From the NCBI GenBank assembly GCA_036388475.1, contig DASVRT010000074.1, positions 62,001 through 126,000 on the forward strand: DNA of 64,000 nt, written 5' to 3'. This stretch comes from JALZHR01 sp036388475. GTDB taxonomy: Bacteria > Acidobacteriota > Blastocatellia > Pyrinomonadales > Pyrinomonadaceae. The notes under the pieces were generated by a model. The model was given only the letters and a program-made list of their open reading frames with translations. It did no database searches and was not told the DNA's origin. A program made the position numbers and the translations under genes. Of the stretch, positions 9,051 to 18,734 are shown in pieces (position 1 is the stretch's first letter; every line of letters begins with the position of its first letter).

Positions 9051-9536
9051 ATGGCACGAACCGATAATGAAATCCGCGTGACGCCGTCGGTGCTCGACCG
9101 CCTGCTGGATTTTGAACCGAAATCGCAGCAGGAAGCGCTGAAATCGCGCTCGCGCAATTTGCGCGAATTGAAAATGTCGGTGCGCCGCGATTTGGAATGG
9201 CTTTTGAACACGCGCTGCTTTCCCGACGGAATCGACGAAAATCTGGAAGAGGTTTTCAAATCGGTCGTCGTTTACGGGCTGCCGGATATGACCGGCATCA
9301 GCGCCAAAAATCATCTGGAGCAGAAACGCCTGACGCGCCTAATGGAAACGGCAATCAAAACTTTTGAATCCCGATTGATTGATTTAAAAGTCACGCTGGA
9401 GCCGGTCAGCAGCTCGGACAAATCGCTGAGATTTCGCATTGAAGCGAGGCTCGACATCGACCCGACGCCCGAACCGATTGCCTTCGACACGATTTTGCAG
9501 CTCGGGAGCGGCGATTTTGAGGTCAGCGAGAAATGA
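9051..9536 (+). CDS. tssE: TssE (gp25-like) baseplate wedge protein
   Basis: TssE is the T6SS counterpart of the phage T4 gp25 baseplate wedge protein and helps trigger sheath polymerisation. The 161-residue protein has the family core: an N-terminal RVTPSVLDRLLDFEP, a central RRDLEWLLNTR segment, and the SVVVYGLPDMTGI block near residues 78-90, then the LRFRIEARL strand of the gp25 fold. The start ATG has only a weak ribosome-binding site (gga) right after a terminator-like T-run. The 3' end overlaps the next start by 4 nt (ATGA), so the two are coupled. Confidence 0.93.
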   Translation: MARTDNEIRVTPSVLDRLLDFEPKSQQEALKSRSRNLRELKMSVRRDLEWLLNTRCFPDGIDENLEEVFKSVVVYGLPDMTGISAKNHLEQKRLTRLMETAIKTFESRLIDLKVTLEPVSSSDKSLRFRIEARLDIDPTPEPIAFDTILQLGSGDFEVSEK

Positions 9537-10174
9537 TGAAAGCATCTGAAGTAGACAAAAAACCCTTTCTTTGGGAACCGGGCAAAGCGCTGCATTTTGC
9601 GGATATTTATTCTTTGATTTGCCGCTTTCATCCCGAAGGTCACGCCGTTTCGCGCGAGATAATCGCCTGCATTTTTTTTGAAGAATCCGCCTTTTGCAAT
9701 CGCAAACAGCAGCCCGGTCCGGCGGTCGGCTTCGGGCAGATTCAGATTTACGATACGGACAAAATTCCGTTTTTTGAATCGCTCGGTTATAACACGGACA
9801 AGCAGAATCCGAACAAAGGTCAGCCGTTTCTGACCTACAAGATGGTGACGGACAGCCACGAATTGTCGGTTCAAATCAGCTGCAAATATTTTCAATGGCT
9901 GGTCGGCGTGAAAGGTAAATCCAGAGACGGCGCTTTAAGCGCGCAGACGGGCGGCGGCGGAAACGCGAAATTCGTTCCGCTTTTTGTCGCGGGCGGCGCA
10001 AAATTGCTGCAAGCCATCACGACCGACTGGACGCGCGAGGCGTTTGCCGACGCTTTAAACTACGCGCGCGCTAACGGTATACACGGCAACGCGATACCGG
10101 TTAGAAGCCAATACGCCTACACGAAATTCTGGGAATTTGTGATTCCCGACGATTATTTACTACTGGGATATTGA
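9533..10174 (+). CDS. Lysozyme/transglycosylase-like protein in the T6SS cluster
   Basis: A 213-residue protein coupled to tssE by a 4-nt overlap. Residues 41-73 resemble the catalytic region of soluble lytic transglycosylases: a helix ending in EES (candidate catalytic Glu at 50 or 51), then a short loop and GFGQIQI, the counterpart of the family's GLMQI motif. No signal peptide is present. This fits a peptidoglycan-cleaving enzyme that either opens the wall locally for T6SS assembly or travels as cargo. The gene lies between tssE and tssF, which favours a structural helper; the effector reading is equally open. Family assignment rests on motif similarity only. Confidence 0.6.
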   Translation: MMKASEVDKKPFLWEPGKALHFADIYSLICRFHPEGHAVSREIIACIFFEESAFCNRKQQPGPAVGFGQIQIYDTDKIPFFESLGYNTDKQNPNKGQPFLTYKMVTDSHELSVQISCKYFQWLVGVKGKSRDGALSAQTGGGGNAKFVPLFVAGGAKLLQAITTDWTREAFADALNYARANGIHGNAIPVRSQYAYTKFWEFVIPDDYLLLGY

Positions 10175-10183
10175 TTTTAAGCG

Positions 10184-12076
10184 ATGCGCGACGAACTTTT
10201 AGGACATTACGAACGCGAGCTGATTTTTCTGCGCCGGATGGGCGCGGAATTTGCGCGCAAATACCCGAAGATTGCCGCGCGCCTGCTGCTCGACGAGGAA
10301 AAAGCCGAAGACCCGCACGTCGAGCGAATGATTGAAGCGTTCGCTTTTCTGACTGGACGCATCAATCTCAAGCTCGAAGACGAGCTGCCCGAAATCACCG
10401 AATCTTTTCTTAACGTCCTGTATCCGCATTACTTAGCGCCGGTTCCGTCGATGGCAATCGCGCAATTCGTTTACGGGACGCCGAACGACAAATTGACGGC
10501 GGTGCAGAAAATCAATCGCGGCGCAAAGCTTTATTCGCGCCCGGTGGACGGAACGCCGTGCCGGTTTCAGACGGCTTACGACGTTCAGCTGCTGCCGCTG
10601 GAGATAATCAGCGCCGCGCTGGAATCGCCCGCGCCGCCCGACACGCGCGGGCGAATGGCGGACGCTTATATTCGTCTGAGTATGCGGTGTTACGGCGACG
10701 CCAATCTGTCGGAAATGAAAGTCGGCGAAACGGGCGAGCCGCCCGAGTTTCTGCGCTTTTATCTGAACGACACGCCGCAGCTGGTTTTTCCGCTTTACGA
10801 GCTGATTTTCAACCACGCCTCGGCGGTCGAGTTTCGCGCCAAAGAAGCGCCGCTCGGCAATAAAACGATGATGACGCTGACTAATCTTCAGCTTCAGCTT
10901 CCCGACCCGGTTGTTTTGCCCGCCAATGAAGCCGTCAGGCAGGTCGGCTTCGGCGAAGCGGAAGGAATACTGCCGCACACGAAGCGTTCTTTCGCCGGTT
11001 ATCGTCTGCTGACCGAGTATTTCGCGTTTCCGCAAAAGTTTTTATTCTTCGACATTTACGGTATCGATAAAGCCATCGGGAAAAAATTCGGCAGTCATTT
11101 CGATATTTTGATTCATTTGAAAGACATTCAGCCGCCGCCCGGCAGCGTGACGGCGGAAACTTTCAGCTTAGGCGCAACGCCGATTATCAATCTTTTTCAA
11201 CAGACGACCGACCCGGTTTACCTGTCGCAGCAAAAATACGAATATCACATCATCGCCGACGTGCATCATCAGGCGACGACCGAGATTTATTCGATTGACG
11301 AAGTTTTCGCGACCGACCCGCGCACGAATACGACGCGCACGTTTTCGCCGTTTTATTCGGTCAAACACACTTACGGCGAGCAGATGGAAAAAGCTTTCTG
11401 GTATGCCAATCGCCGCCAGTCGCAGCGCGACGACGATGAAGGAACGGAAATGTTCGTCTCGTTTGTCGATATGAATTTCAACCCGCGCGTTCCGGCTGAG
11501 GAAGTCATTACGGTCAAAGCGACCTGCACGAATCGCGATTTGCCGGCGCGCCTGCCGTTCGGCGGAAAAGAAAACGATTTCGAGGTCGAGGGCGCGGCGC
11601 TGCTGTCGCGCGTGCGCTGTTTGACGAAACCGACCGAGACTTTACGCCCGCCGCGCCGCCGCGCCGCGCAGTGGCGTCTGATTTCGCATCTGAATCTGAA
11701 TTATCTTTCGATGCTCCAGAGCGAAGGCGGCGTGCCGGAAGCGTTGCAGGAAATTTTGCAGCTTTACAATTACAATGATTCTTCCGTCACGCGAAAGCAG
11801 ATTCTGGGCATTACCGGCATCGAAAGCCGGCGCGTCGTCCGCCAAATCGGCGAGCGCATCGGCGCGGGCTTTGTGCGCGGAATGGAAACGACGCTGGAAT
11901 TTAACGAAACCGAATTCGTCGGCAGCGGAATGTATCTTTTCGCCTGCGTGCTGGAGAAATTTTTCGGGCTTTACGTTTCGCTTAATTCCTTTAATCAAAT
12001 GGTTTTAAAGACGCAGCAGCGCGAAGGCGTCGTCAAGCGCTTTCCGCCGCGCACGGGCGAGCAGGTTTTACTTTAA
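10184..12076 (+). CDS. tssF: TssF (ImpG/VasA) baseplate protein
   Basis: TssF forms the baseplate wedge with TssG, TssE and TssK. The 630-residue length fits the family. The N-terminus is diagnostic (RDELLGHYERELIFLRRMG, then KYPKIAARL and DPHVERMIEAFAFL), and the LYPHYLAPVPSM motif follows near residue 83. A later conserved stretch includes QWRLISHLNLNYLS near residue 500 and GTTLEF-like residues near 565. It begins 10 nt after the lysozyme-like gene and ends 49 nt before tssG, a gap that contains a heptamer repeat. Confidence 0.95.
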   Translation: MRDELLGHYERELIFLRRMGAEFARKYPKIAARLLLDEEKAEDPHVERMIEAFAFLTGRINLKLEDELPEITESFLNVLYPHYLAPVPSMAIAQFVYGTPNDKLTAVQKINRGAKLYSRPVDGTPCRFQTAYDVQLLPLEIISAALESPAPPDTRGRMADAYIRLSMRCYGDANLSEMKVGETGEPPEFLRFYLNDTPQLVFPLYELIFNHASAVEFRAKEAPLGNKTMMTLTNLQLQLPDPVVLPANEAVRQVGFGEAEGILPHTKRSFAGYRLLTEYFAFPQKFLFFDIYGIDKAIGKKFGSHFDILIHLKDIQPPPGSVTAETFSLGATPIINLFQQTTDPVYLSQQKYEYHIIADVHHQATTEIYSIDEVFATDPRTNTTRTFSPFYSVKHTYGEQMEKAFWYANRRQSQRDDDEGTEMFVSFVDMNFNPRVPAEEVITVKATCTNRDLPARLPFGGKENDFEVEGAALLSRVRCLTKPTETLRPPRRRAAQWRLISHLNLNYLSMLQSEGGVPEALQEILQLYNYNDSSVTRKQILGITGIESRRVVRQIGERIGAGFVRGMETTLEFNETEFVGSGMYLFACVLEKFFGLYVSLNSFNQMVLKTQQREGVVKRFPPRTGEQVLL

Positions 12077-12096
12077 TTAAAATATCTATGAGCAAA

Positions 12097-12124
12097 ACTT
12101 AATTTTTAATTCTTATTTTTTAAT
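12097..12124. repeat. Heptamer tandem repeat, four units, abutting the tssG start
   Basis: Four AT-rich 7-mers in register (acttaat, ttttaat, tcttatt, ttttaat) end one base before the GTG start of tssG and replace any ribosome-binding site. A weak complementary arm lies upstream near 12072-12086. Confidence 0.6.
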
Positions 12125-12125
12125 T

Positions 12126-13136
12126 GTGAGTGAGAAGCCTTTAAATCAAAAACTTTTCGACGAGCCGGAGCGGTTTGAGTTTTTTCAAGCCGTGCGGCTC
12201 TTGGAAAGAATGTTTCCCGAGCGCGCTCCGGTCGGGCACGACGCGCTTCCGCATAATGAGGTCGTGCGGTTTCGCACGCGCGTCAGTCTGAATTTTCCGC
12301 CGAGCCAGATTCAGGAAATCCGCGAGAGCGCAGAAGATTTTACCGATAAGCAAAAGCTGGAAATTTTTATTAACTTTATGGGTATGGTCGGCTCGCTCGG
12401 AGCGATGCCGATGCGTTACACCGAGCTGATTATCGAGCGCGCGCGTTACGGCGACACGGCGCTCTGGAATTTTCTGGATATTTTCACGCACCGGACGGTT
12501 TCGCTTTTTTATCGCGCGTGGGAAAAATATCGCTTTCCGGTTAATTACGAGCGCGGAAAAGACGATTTTACCGCATATTTATTCGATATTGTCGGGCTCG
12601 GAACGCAGGGCTTGCGCCATAAATTGGACATCGACGACGAATCGCTTTTGCCCTACGGCGGCTTGATAACGCAAAAACCGCATTCGGCGAGCGCCGTTAA
12701 AAATCTGATTTCCGATTATTTCAACGTGCCGGCGGAAATCAACCAGTTTTCCGGACAATGGCTTTCGCTGGATGAAGAAAGCATCACAACGCTCGGCAAA
12801 GCGAACAGCTCGCTGGGCGTCAACACGGTCGTCGGCACGAAAGTCTGGGACGACCAATCGAAATTTCGCGTTCGTCTCGGCGCGTTGAAATTTAACGAGT
12901 TTCAAGCCTTTTTGCCGAACGGTACGGCTTACAAACCCGTCAAAGCAATAATTCGCTTTATGGTCGGGCAGGAGCTGGATTTCGATATTCAGTTGAAATT
13001 AAAAGCAAAGGAAGTTCCCGGCACGATTTTGACCACGCGGGCGAAACGCCGCCCGATGCTCGGCTGGACTTCGTTTTTGAAAACAAAACCATTTACACAG
13101 GACGACGAACAGGTGATATTGCAACCGATGAATTAG
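12126..13136 (+). CDS. tssG: TssG (ImpH/VasB) baseplate protein
   Basis: TssG, the second wedge component with TssF, 336 residues. The N-terminus shows the family pattern FEFFQAVRLLERMFPER, and the following part contains VRFRTRVSLNFPPSQIQEI and GMVGSLGAMPMRYTELI. The likely start is GTG; no in-frame ATG gives a full N-terminus, and there is no Shine-Dalgarno sequence because the region is a heptamer repeat. Translation may depend on coupling to tssF or on a leaderless-like start. The 75-nt gap before clpV holds nothing I recognise. Confidence 0.93.
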   Translation: MSEKPLNQKLFDEPERFEFFQAVRLLERMFPERAPVGHDALPHNEVVRFRTRVSLNFPPSQIQEIRESAEDFTDKQKLEIFINFMGMVGSLGAMPMRYTELIIERARYGDTALWNFLDIFTHRTVSLFYRAWEKYRFPVNYERGKDDFTAYLFDIVGLGTQGLRHKLDIDDESLLPYGGLITQKPHSASAVKNLISDYFNVPAEINQFSGQWLSLDEESITTLGKANSSLGVNTVVGTKVWDDQSKFRVRLGALKFNEFQAFLPNGTAYKPVKAIIRFMVGQELDFDIQLKLKAKEVPGTILTTRAKRRPMLGWTSFLKTKPFTQDDEQVILQPMN

Positions 13137-13211
13137 GAACAAATGAACGGTGAATTTCGGAACGCGTGAAGCGAAAATAAAATTCATCGTTTCGGAAAAT
13201 GGAGAAGAGTT

Positions 13212-16049
13212 ATGAACGTAAATTTAAAATCTTTAGTCGGCAGATTAAACACTACTTGTCACGGCGCGCTCGACAGCGCTGTCGGGCTTTGCCTTTCGCG
13301 GACGAATTACGATATTGAGATTGAGCATATTCTGGCAAAACTGCTCGAATCCGGCGACACGGATTTCGACAAAATTCTGCGTCATTACGAATGCAATCCC
13401 GACCGCGTGACCAAAGACGTTGCCACGGCGCTCGACCGTCTGAAAACGGGAAATTCGCGTAAACCGGGTTTGAGCGACCGCCTGCCGAACTGGTTTCAGG
13501 ACGCGTGGCTGCTGGCTTCGGTCGAATACGGCGCGGCGCGCGTGCGTTCCGGTCATTTGATTCTGGCGCTGCTCGCCAATGACGGTCTCGCCAGAATCGC
13601 CCGCGAGATTTCGCGCGAGTTTAATCACATTTCGGTGGAATCGCTGAAAACAAAATTGACCGATATTACGGCTGGCTCGGCGGAAGACCGCGAAGCGACG
13701 AGCCTTTCCGAAACCGGCGCGGCTTCTTCGGACGGCGCGCCGGTTGCAGGCGGCATTCCCGGAAAAACGAAAGCGCTCGACCAATACACCGAAGATTTGA
13801 CGGCGAAAGCGCGCGCCGGAAAAATCGACCCGATTCTCGGACGCGATTTCGAAGTGCGGCAGCTCATTGACATTCTGACGCGCCGCCGCCAGAACAATCC
13901 GATTCTGACGGGCGAAGCCGGCGTCGGCAAAACGGCGGTCGTCGAAGGCTTTGCCAATCGCATCGCGGCGGGCGACGTTCCCGAACCGCTTAGAAACGTG
14001 ATTGTTCGCACGCTGGATTTGGGACTTCTGCAAGCGGGCGCGAGCGTCAAAGGCGAATTTGAAAATCGTCTGAAATCGGTGATTGACGAAGTGAAATCTT
14101 CGCCGCAGCCGATTATTTTATTTATCGACGAAGCGCACACGATGATCGGCGCAGGCGGTCAAGCCGGACAAAACGACGCGGCAAATCTTTTAAAGCCTGC
14201 ACTTGCGCGCGGAGAATTGCGAACAATCGCGGCGACGACCTGGGCGGAATACAAAAAATATTTTGAAAAAGATGCGGCTTTAGCGCGGCGTTTTCAAGTC
14301 GTCAAGGTCGAAGAACCGGACGAAGAAAAAGCTGTCGGAATGATGCGCGGTCTGGTCGATAAAATGGAAGAGCATCACAACGTGCGAATCCTGGACGAAG
14401 CGATTGTCGAATGCGTTAAGCTTTCGCATCGCTACATTACGGGTCGCCAGCTTCCCGACAAATCGGTTTCGGTTCTCGACACGGCTTGCGCGAAAGTCGC
14501 CATCGGACAGGGCGCGACACCGGGCGCGATTGAAGACGCGACGAAATTCATCAATCGTCTCGACACGGAAATCGCTTCGCTCGAACGCGAATTGGTGACG
14601 GGCGCACAGCACGACGAACGACTCGGCGAATTAAAGGAACTGAAAGCGCGCGAGGAAGAAAAACTCGCCAAATACAACGGGCAATGGACGAAAGAAAAGG
14701 ATTTGATTGAAAAAATCCGCAACATTCGCCTGAAGCTCGAAATGTCGCGGCTGGATGCGAAACCTGCGATGAGTCAAAACGGAAATGGAAACGGACAGCC
14801 AGCAAGTACGACGGCTGAAGCCGAATCCGCCGAAGTTGCGACGGCAGGCGCTGCAACCGCTGAAACAGCTTCGGGCGCAACAGCCGAAAATGATTTGAGT
14901 GTGAGCGGCGAAGCTACAGCCGCCGCGCCCGCGCCGGAAACGAGCCAGCCGGTTGATATCGAGTTTTTAAAGTCCGAACTGGCGAAGTTAAATGCGGAGC
15001 TCAAAGAAGTTCAGGGCGAAACGCCGCTGATGCAGCCGGTCGTCAACGGTCAGACAATCGCGGAAGTCATTTCCGGCTGGACTGGAATTCCGGTCGGCAA
15101 AATGGTCGCCGACGAAATTCTGGCGGTTTTGAAACTGGCGGAAACTCTGAAACAGAGAGTCGTCGGGCAAGACCACGCGCTGAACGCGATTTCGGAAAGA
15201 ATCAAGACTTCGCGCGCCGGTTTGACCGACCCGAAACGTCCGATTGGCGTTTTCCTTCTCGTCGGAACTTCGGGCGTCGGTAAAACCGAAACGGCGCTGG
15301 CGCTGGCGGACACGCTTTACGGCGGCGAGCGCAATCTGATTTCGATAAATATGAGCGAATACCAGGAAGCGCACACGGTTTCCAGTTTGAAAGGCTCGCC
15401 GCCGGGATATGTCGGCTACGGCGAAGGCGGCGTTTTGACCGAAGCCGTCAGACGTAAACCGTATTCGGTCGTGCTGCTCGACGAAGTCGAAAAAGCGCAT
15501 CCGGACGTGATGGAGCTTTTTTATCAGGTTTTCGATAAAGGTCAGCTCGAAGACGGCGAAGGACGCGAGATTGATTTCAAAAACACCGTGATTCTGCTGA
15601 CGTCAAACGTGGCGACCGACACGATTATGAAATTGTGCGCCGACCCGGATACGAAGCCCGAACCGGAAGGCTTGCTCGAAGCGATTCGCCCGGAATTGTC
15701 CAAAGCCTTTAAACCCGCGCTTTTAGGACGTATGACGGTCGCGCCGTATTACCCGATTTCCGACGACGTTTTGCGGCTTATCATCAAATTGCAGCTGACG
15801 AAAATCGCGCAGCGCATTGCGGCGAATCATAAAGCGCAATTTTCCTATGATGATTCCGTCATAGAAACTGTGGCGAAACGCTGCACCGACGTTGACAGCG
15901 GCGCGCGCAATGTTCATAACATTCTGAACGGAACGCTTTTGCCGGAAATGTCGGGCGAGTTTTTGTCCAGAATGGCGTCGGGCGAGGGCTTGAGTAAAGT
16001 TCACGTTTCGACGGACGAAAGCGGGAAATTTATTTACGAAGCGGTTTAA
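13212..16049 (+). CDS. tssH: TssH/ClpV sheath-recycling AAA+ ATPase
   Basis: ClpV unfolds the contracted sheath so that it can be reused. The 945-residue protein has an N-terminal Clp repeat domain (about 10-150), a first AAA+ module with Walker A GEAGVGKT at 234 and Walker B ILFIDEAHT, a middle domain, and a second AAA+ module with Walker A GTSGVGKT at 685 and VVLLDEVEKAHPDV. Near residues 520-580 (nt 14770-14952) an Ala/Thr/Glu-rich low-complexity stretch is inserted after the coiled middle domain, which I do not expect in ClpV. The N-terminal region and its place in the operon separate it from housekeeping ClpB. vgrG starts 10 nt later. Confidence 0.96.
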   Translation: MNVNLKSLVGRLNTTCHGALDSAVGLCLSRTNYDIEIEHILAKLLESGDTDFDKILRHYECNPDRVTKDVATALDRLKTGNSRKPGLSDRLPNWFQDAWLLASVEYGAARVRSGHLILALLANDGLARIAREISREFNHISVESLKTKLTDITAGSAEDREATSLSETGAASSDGAPVAGGIPGKTKALDQYTEDLTAKARAGKIDPILGRDFEVRQLIDILTRRRQNNPILTGEAGVGKTAVVEGFANRIAAGDVPEPLRNVIVRTLDLGLLQAGASVKGEFENRLKSVIDEVKSSPQPIILFIDEAHTMIGAGGQAGQNDAANLLKPALARGELRTIAATTWAEYKKYFEKDAALARRFQVVKVEEPDEEKAVGMMRGLVDKMEEHHNVRILDEAIVECVKLSHRYITGRQLPDKSVSVLDTACAKVAIGQGATPGAIEDATKFINRLDTEIASLERELVTGAQHDERLGELKELKAREEEKLAKYNGQWTKEKDLIEKIRNIRLKLEMSRLDAKPAMSQNGNGNGQPASTTAEAESAEVATAGAATAETASGATAENDLSVSGEATAAAPAPETSQPVDIEFLKSELAKLNAELKEVQGETPLMQPVVNGQTIAEVISGWTGIPVGKMVADEILAVLKLAETLKQRVVGQDHALNAISERIKTSRAGLTDPKRPIGVFLLVGTSGVGKTETALALADTLYGGERNLISINMSEYQEAHTVSSLKGSPPGYVGYGEGGVLTEAVRRKPYSVVLLDEVEKAHPDVMELFYQVFDKGQLEDGEGREIDFKNTVILLTSNVATDTIMKLCADPDTKPEPEGLLEAIRPELSKAFKPALLGRMTVAPYYPISDDVLRLIIKLQLTKIAQRIAANHKAQFSYDDSVIETVAKRCTDVDSGARNVHNILNGTLLPEMSGEFLSRMASGEGLSKVHVSTDESGKFIYEAV

Positions 16050-16058
16050 ACTTTATTT

Positions 16059-18716
16059 ATGGCAACGACACAGGACGGCAGATTATTGAGCATTTCGACG
16101 CCTTTGGGCAAGGACTTTCTTCTTTTAAAAAGAATGAAAGCGACCGAAGGACTGTCCGAGCTTTTTCGGCTTGACGTCGAGCTGCTGCACGAGGAAACCA
16201 GCGAAGGATTTGAAGCGACGCCGGTCGATGTGCAGAGAATTCTCGGTCAAACAGTGTCGATCGCCATAACTCAGAGAGACGGAAATACGCGCGCGTTTAA
16301 CGGAATCGTCAGCCGCTTTTCGCAAGGCACGCGCGACAATCGCTTTTCTTATTACTACGCGACGATTGTGCCGCACGTCTGGATTTTGACGCAGAACGTG
16401 CAAAGCCGGATTTTCCAGCACGTCACGGTTCCCGATATTCTCAAAAAAGTTTTTGAAGGCTTTGAAATGATTTACGAGATTCAAGGCGCGTTTCAGAAAC
16501 GCAATTACTGCGTGCAGTACCGGGAATCGGATTTTGCTTTCGCCGCGCGCCTGATGGAAGAAGAAGGAATTTATTATTACTTCGAGCACGCGGGCGGAAC
16601 GCACAAGATGATTATCGCCAACACGCCGCAATCGCATCGCGCGTGTCCGGGCAAAAGCTCGATTCCGTGTTTTATAGACGTTACGCGCGGGCAGGAAGAT
16701 TGGGTCAGCTCAATCGCCACGTGGCGTCAGGATTATCAATTGCAGAGCGGCAAAGTCACGCTCTGGGACCACAATTTCGAGCTTCCGCACAAACATCTGG
16801 AAGTCGAAAAACCGAGCCGTTTTAACGTCGGCGGCAATCAGGAGCTGGAAATCTACGAATTTCCCGCCGGTTACGCGCGAAAATATGACGGCATCGACCG
16901 CACGGGCGGAGAGCGTCCAGCCGATTTGCAGCATATCTTTGAAGACAATCAAAAAACCGCGCAGATTCGGATGGAAGAACTCGACTCGCAGTATCAAACC
17001 GCCAACGGAATCGCCGACTGCGCGTCGATGACCGCCGGTTATCGTTTCGCGCTTTTTAATCATCCGACCCGCAAGCTGAATGCGAATTACGTGCTCACGA
17101 GCCTGGCGCACGAAGCCGAGCAGTCGCCGAATTACGTCGCCAACGAGGAAATCGGCGGCGCTTACGGCAACAGCTTTCAATGTATCGCGCACGGCGCGGG
17201 CACTTCGCCTTATCGCCCGCCGCAGAAAACGCCGAAACCGTCGATTCAGGGCAGCCAGACGGCGACCGTCGTCGGACCGCCCGGAGAAGAAATTTTCACC
17301 GATAAATACGGTCGCGTGAAAGTCCAGTTTAACTGGGACAGAGAATCGAAATTCGACCCGGACAGCTCGTGCTGGATAAGGGTGGCGAAAGATTTGGCGG
17401 GCAAAAAATGGGGCTCGATGTATATTCCGCGCATCGGTCAGGAAGTTATCGTCGATTTTATGGAAGGCGACCCCGACCAGCCGATTATTACCGGCGCGGT
17501 TTATAACCCGGAAACGATGCCGCATTATGAATTGCCGAAATATAAAACTTTGACCTACATCAAGACGCGCACTTCGCCCGACGACGGCAAAGGCTTTAAC
17601 GAGCTGCGTTTTGAAGATAAGCAGGACAAGGAACAGGTTTTCATCCGCTCGCAAAAACGGATGGACGTGCGCGTGCGCGGCTCGTATTACAAAACCGTGG
17701 GCGGCAACCGGCAGGAAGTCATCGGCGTTCGCGCCGACAATCAGCCGGGCGGAAATCTGGCGATTACGGTCGGCGGAAATTACGATTTGCACGTCAAAGC
17801 CGATATGTTTGTCGGCATCGACGGCAAATTGAATCACACCGTCAAAGGCGACGAAATTAAAAACGTGCAGGGCAATTACGCGCGCGTCGTGACCGGAAAA
17901 TCCGAGCTGAACGCCCGCGAGATTATCCTCGAAGCGATGTCAAAAATCAGCCTGAAAGTCGGCGGCAGTTTTATCACGATCGACCTTTCGGGCGTGACGA
18001 TTTCCGGTCCGATGGTCAAAATCAATTCCGGCGGCGCGGGCACGCCGACTTCGACGCAGACGATTGACGACCCGCTCGACGCGGAAACCGCCGACACGGG
18101 CGAACCCGGTTATCTGGAACGTCCGCGCACGGGCGGCGGACGCCGCGGGCGCAATCGCCGCACTTTAACCGGACAGCACGCGCCGCCGTTTACGACGAAA
18201 ACCCTGCCGAACGGCGACATCCAGGTCGGCAACCACATCGTCATCAAAAAAGACCCGAACGACCCGGCGTTTCAGGACAAAGTGCTGCGCGATATGACGA
18301 CGATGTCCAATCATCCGACCGGGATGAATACGCTGAACGGCTTAAACAACAGCAATTACGACACTACTATTAAGCGCACGACGGGCGGAAACGGGACTGT
18401 TTACGACAACGTAAACGATGCCGCCGCCAAAGGCAAACCCGATATGAACGGCAATCCGGGCACGGGCAAAGGAACCGGAAACACAATTAAATATAATCCG
18501 GACGACCCGGTCAAAAACGCCAAGCGTCCGCCCGATGTCGGGCTGCATCACGAAATGGTTCACGGAGTTCACGGCGCACAGGGAACGGATGATAATTCGC
18601 CTGACGCGGCAAATCCGAATAATCCGACGGTTGAAGAAACCGAAACGATTAATAAAGACAACGATTATCGGGACGAGAGAGGCGTTCACAAGCGGAGAGA
18701 CCATTCGTCGCTGTAG
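16059..18716 (+). CDS. vgrG: VgrG spike with C-terminal M91-like metallopeptidase domain
   Basis: VgrG trimers cap the Hcp tube and are fired into the target. The 885-residue protein has the gp27-like part (about 1-370), the gp5 OB fold with GEEIFTDKYGRVKVQFNWD near 410 and IPRIGQEVIVDF near 455, and a beta-helix needle to about 680. A basic linker (RRGRNRR) leads to an extra domain of about 190 residues. That domain has HEMVH at 831-835, followed by E859/E860 and a C-terminal tail, the layout of M91 (NleD-type) zinc peptidases. I therefore read it as a specialised VgrG carrying its own protease toxin. A secreted protein gene follows 18 nt later as candidate immunity. The VgrG part is certain; the M91 assignment is from motif memory. 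Confidence 0.93.
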   Translation: MATTQDGRLLSISTPLGKDFLLLKRMKATEGLSELFRLDVELLHEETSEGFEATPVDVQRILGQTVSIAITQRDGNTRAFNGIVSRFSQGTRDNRFSYYYATIVPHVWILTQNVQSRIFQHVTVPDILKKVFEGFEMIYEIQGAFQKRNYCVQYRESDFAFAARLMEEEGIYYYFEHAGGTHKMIIANTPQSHRACPGKSSIPCFIDVTRGQEDWVSSIATWRQDYQLQSGKVTLWDHNFELPHKHLEVEKPSRFNVGGNQELEIYEFPAGYARKYDGIDRTGGERPADLQHIFEDNQKTAQIRMEELDSQYQTANGIADCASMTAGYRFALFNHPTRKLNANYVLTSLAHEAEQSPNYVANEEIGGAYGNSFQCIAHGAGTSPYRPPQKTPKPSIQGSQTATVVGPPGEEIFTDKYGRVKVQFNWDRESKFDPDSSCWIRVAKDLAGKKWGSMYIPRIGQEVIVDFMEGDPDQPIITGAVYNPETMPHYELPKYKTLTYIKTRTSPDDGKGFNELRFEDKQDKEQVFIRSQKRMDVRVRGSYYKTVGGNRQEVIGVRADNQPGGNLAITVGGNYDLHVKADMFVGIDGKLNHTVKGDEIKNVQGNYARVVTGKSELNAREIILEAMSKISLKVGGSFITIDLSGVTISGPMVKINSGGAGTPTSTQTIDDPLDAETADTGEPGYLERPRTGGGRRGRNRRTLTGQHAPPFTTKTLPNGDIQVGNHIVIKKDPNDPAFQDKVLRDMTTMSNHPTGMNTLNGLNNSNYDTTIKRTTGGNGTVYDNVNDAAAKGKPDMNGNPGTGKGTGNTIKYNPDDPVKNAKRPPDVGLHHEMVHGVHGAQGTDDNSPDAANPNNPTVEETETINKDNDYRDERGVHKRRDHSSL

Positions 18717-18734
18717 ATTTGATTAATAACGATT

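Noticed and set aside
13137..13211. Heptamer cassette between tssG and clpV
   Set aside because: No register of 7 nt persists for more than two units.
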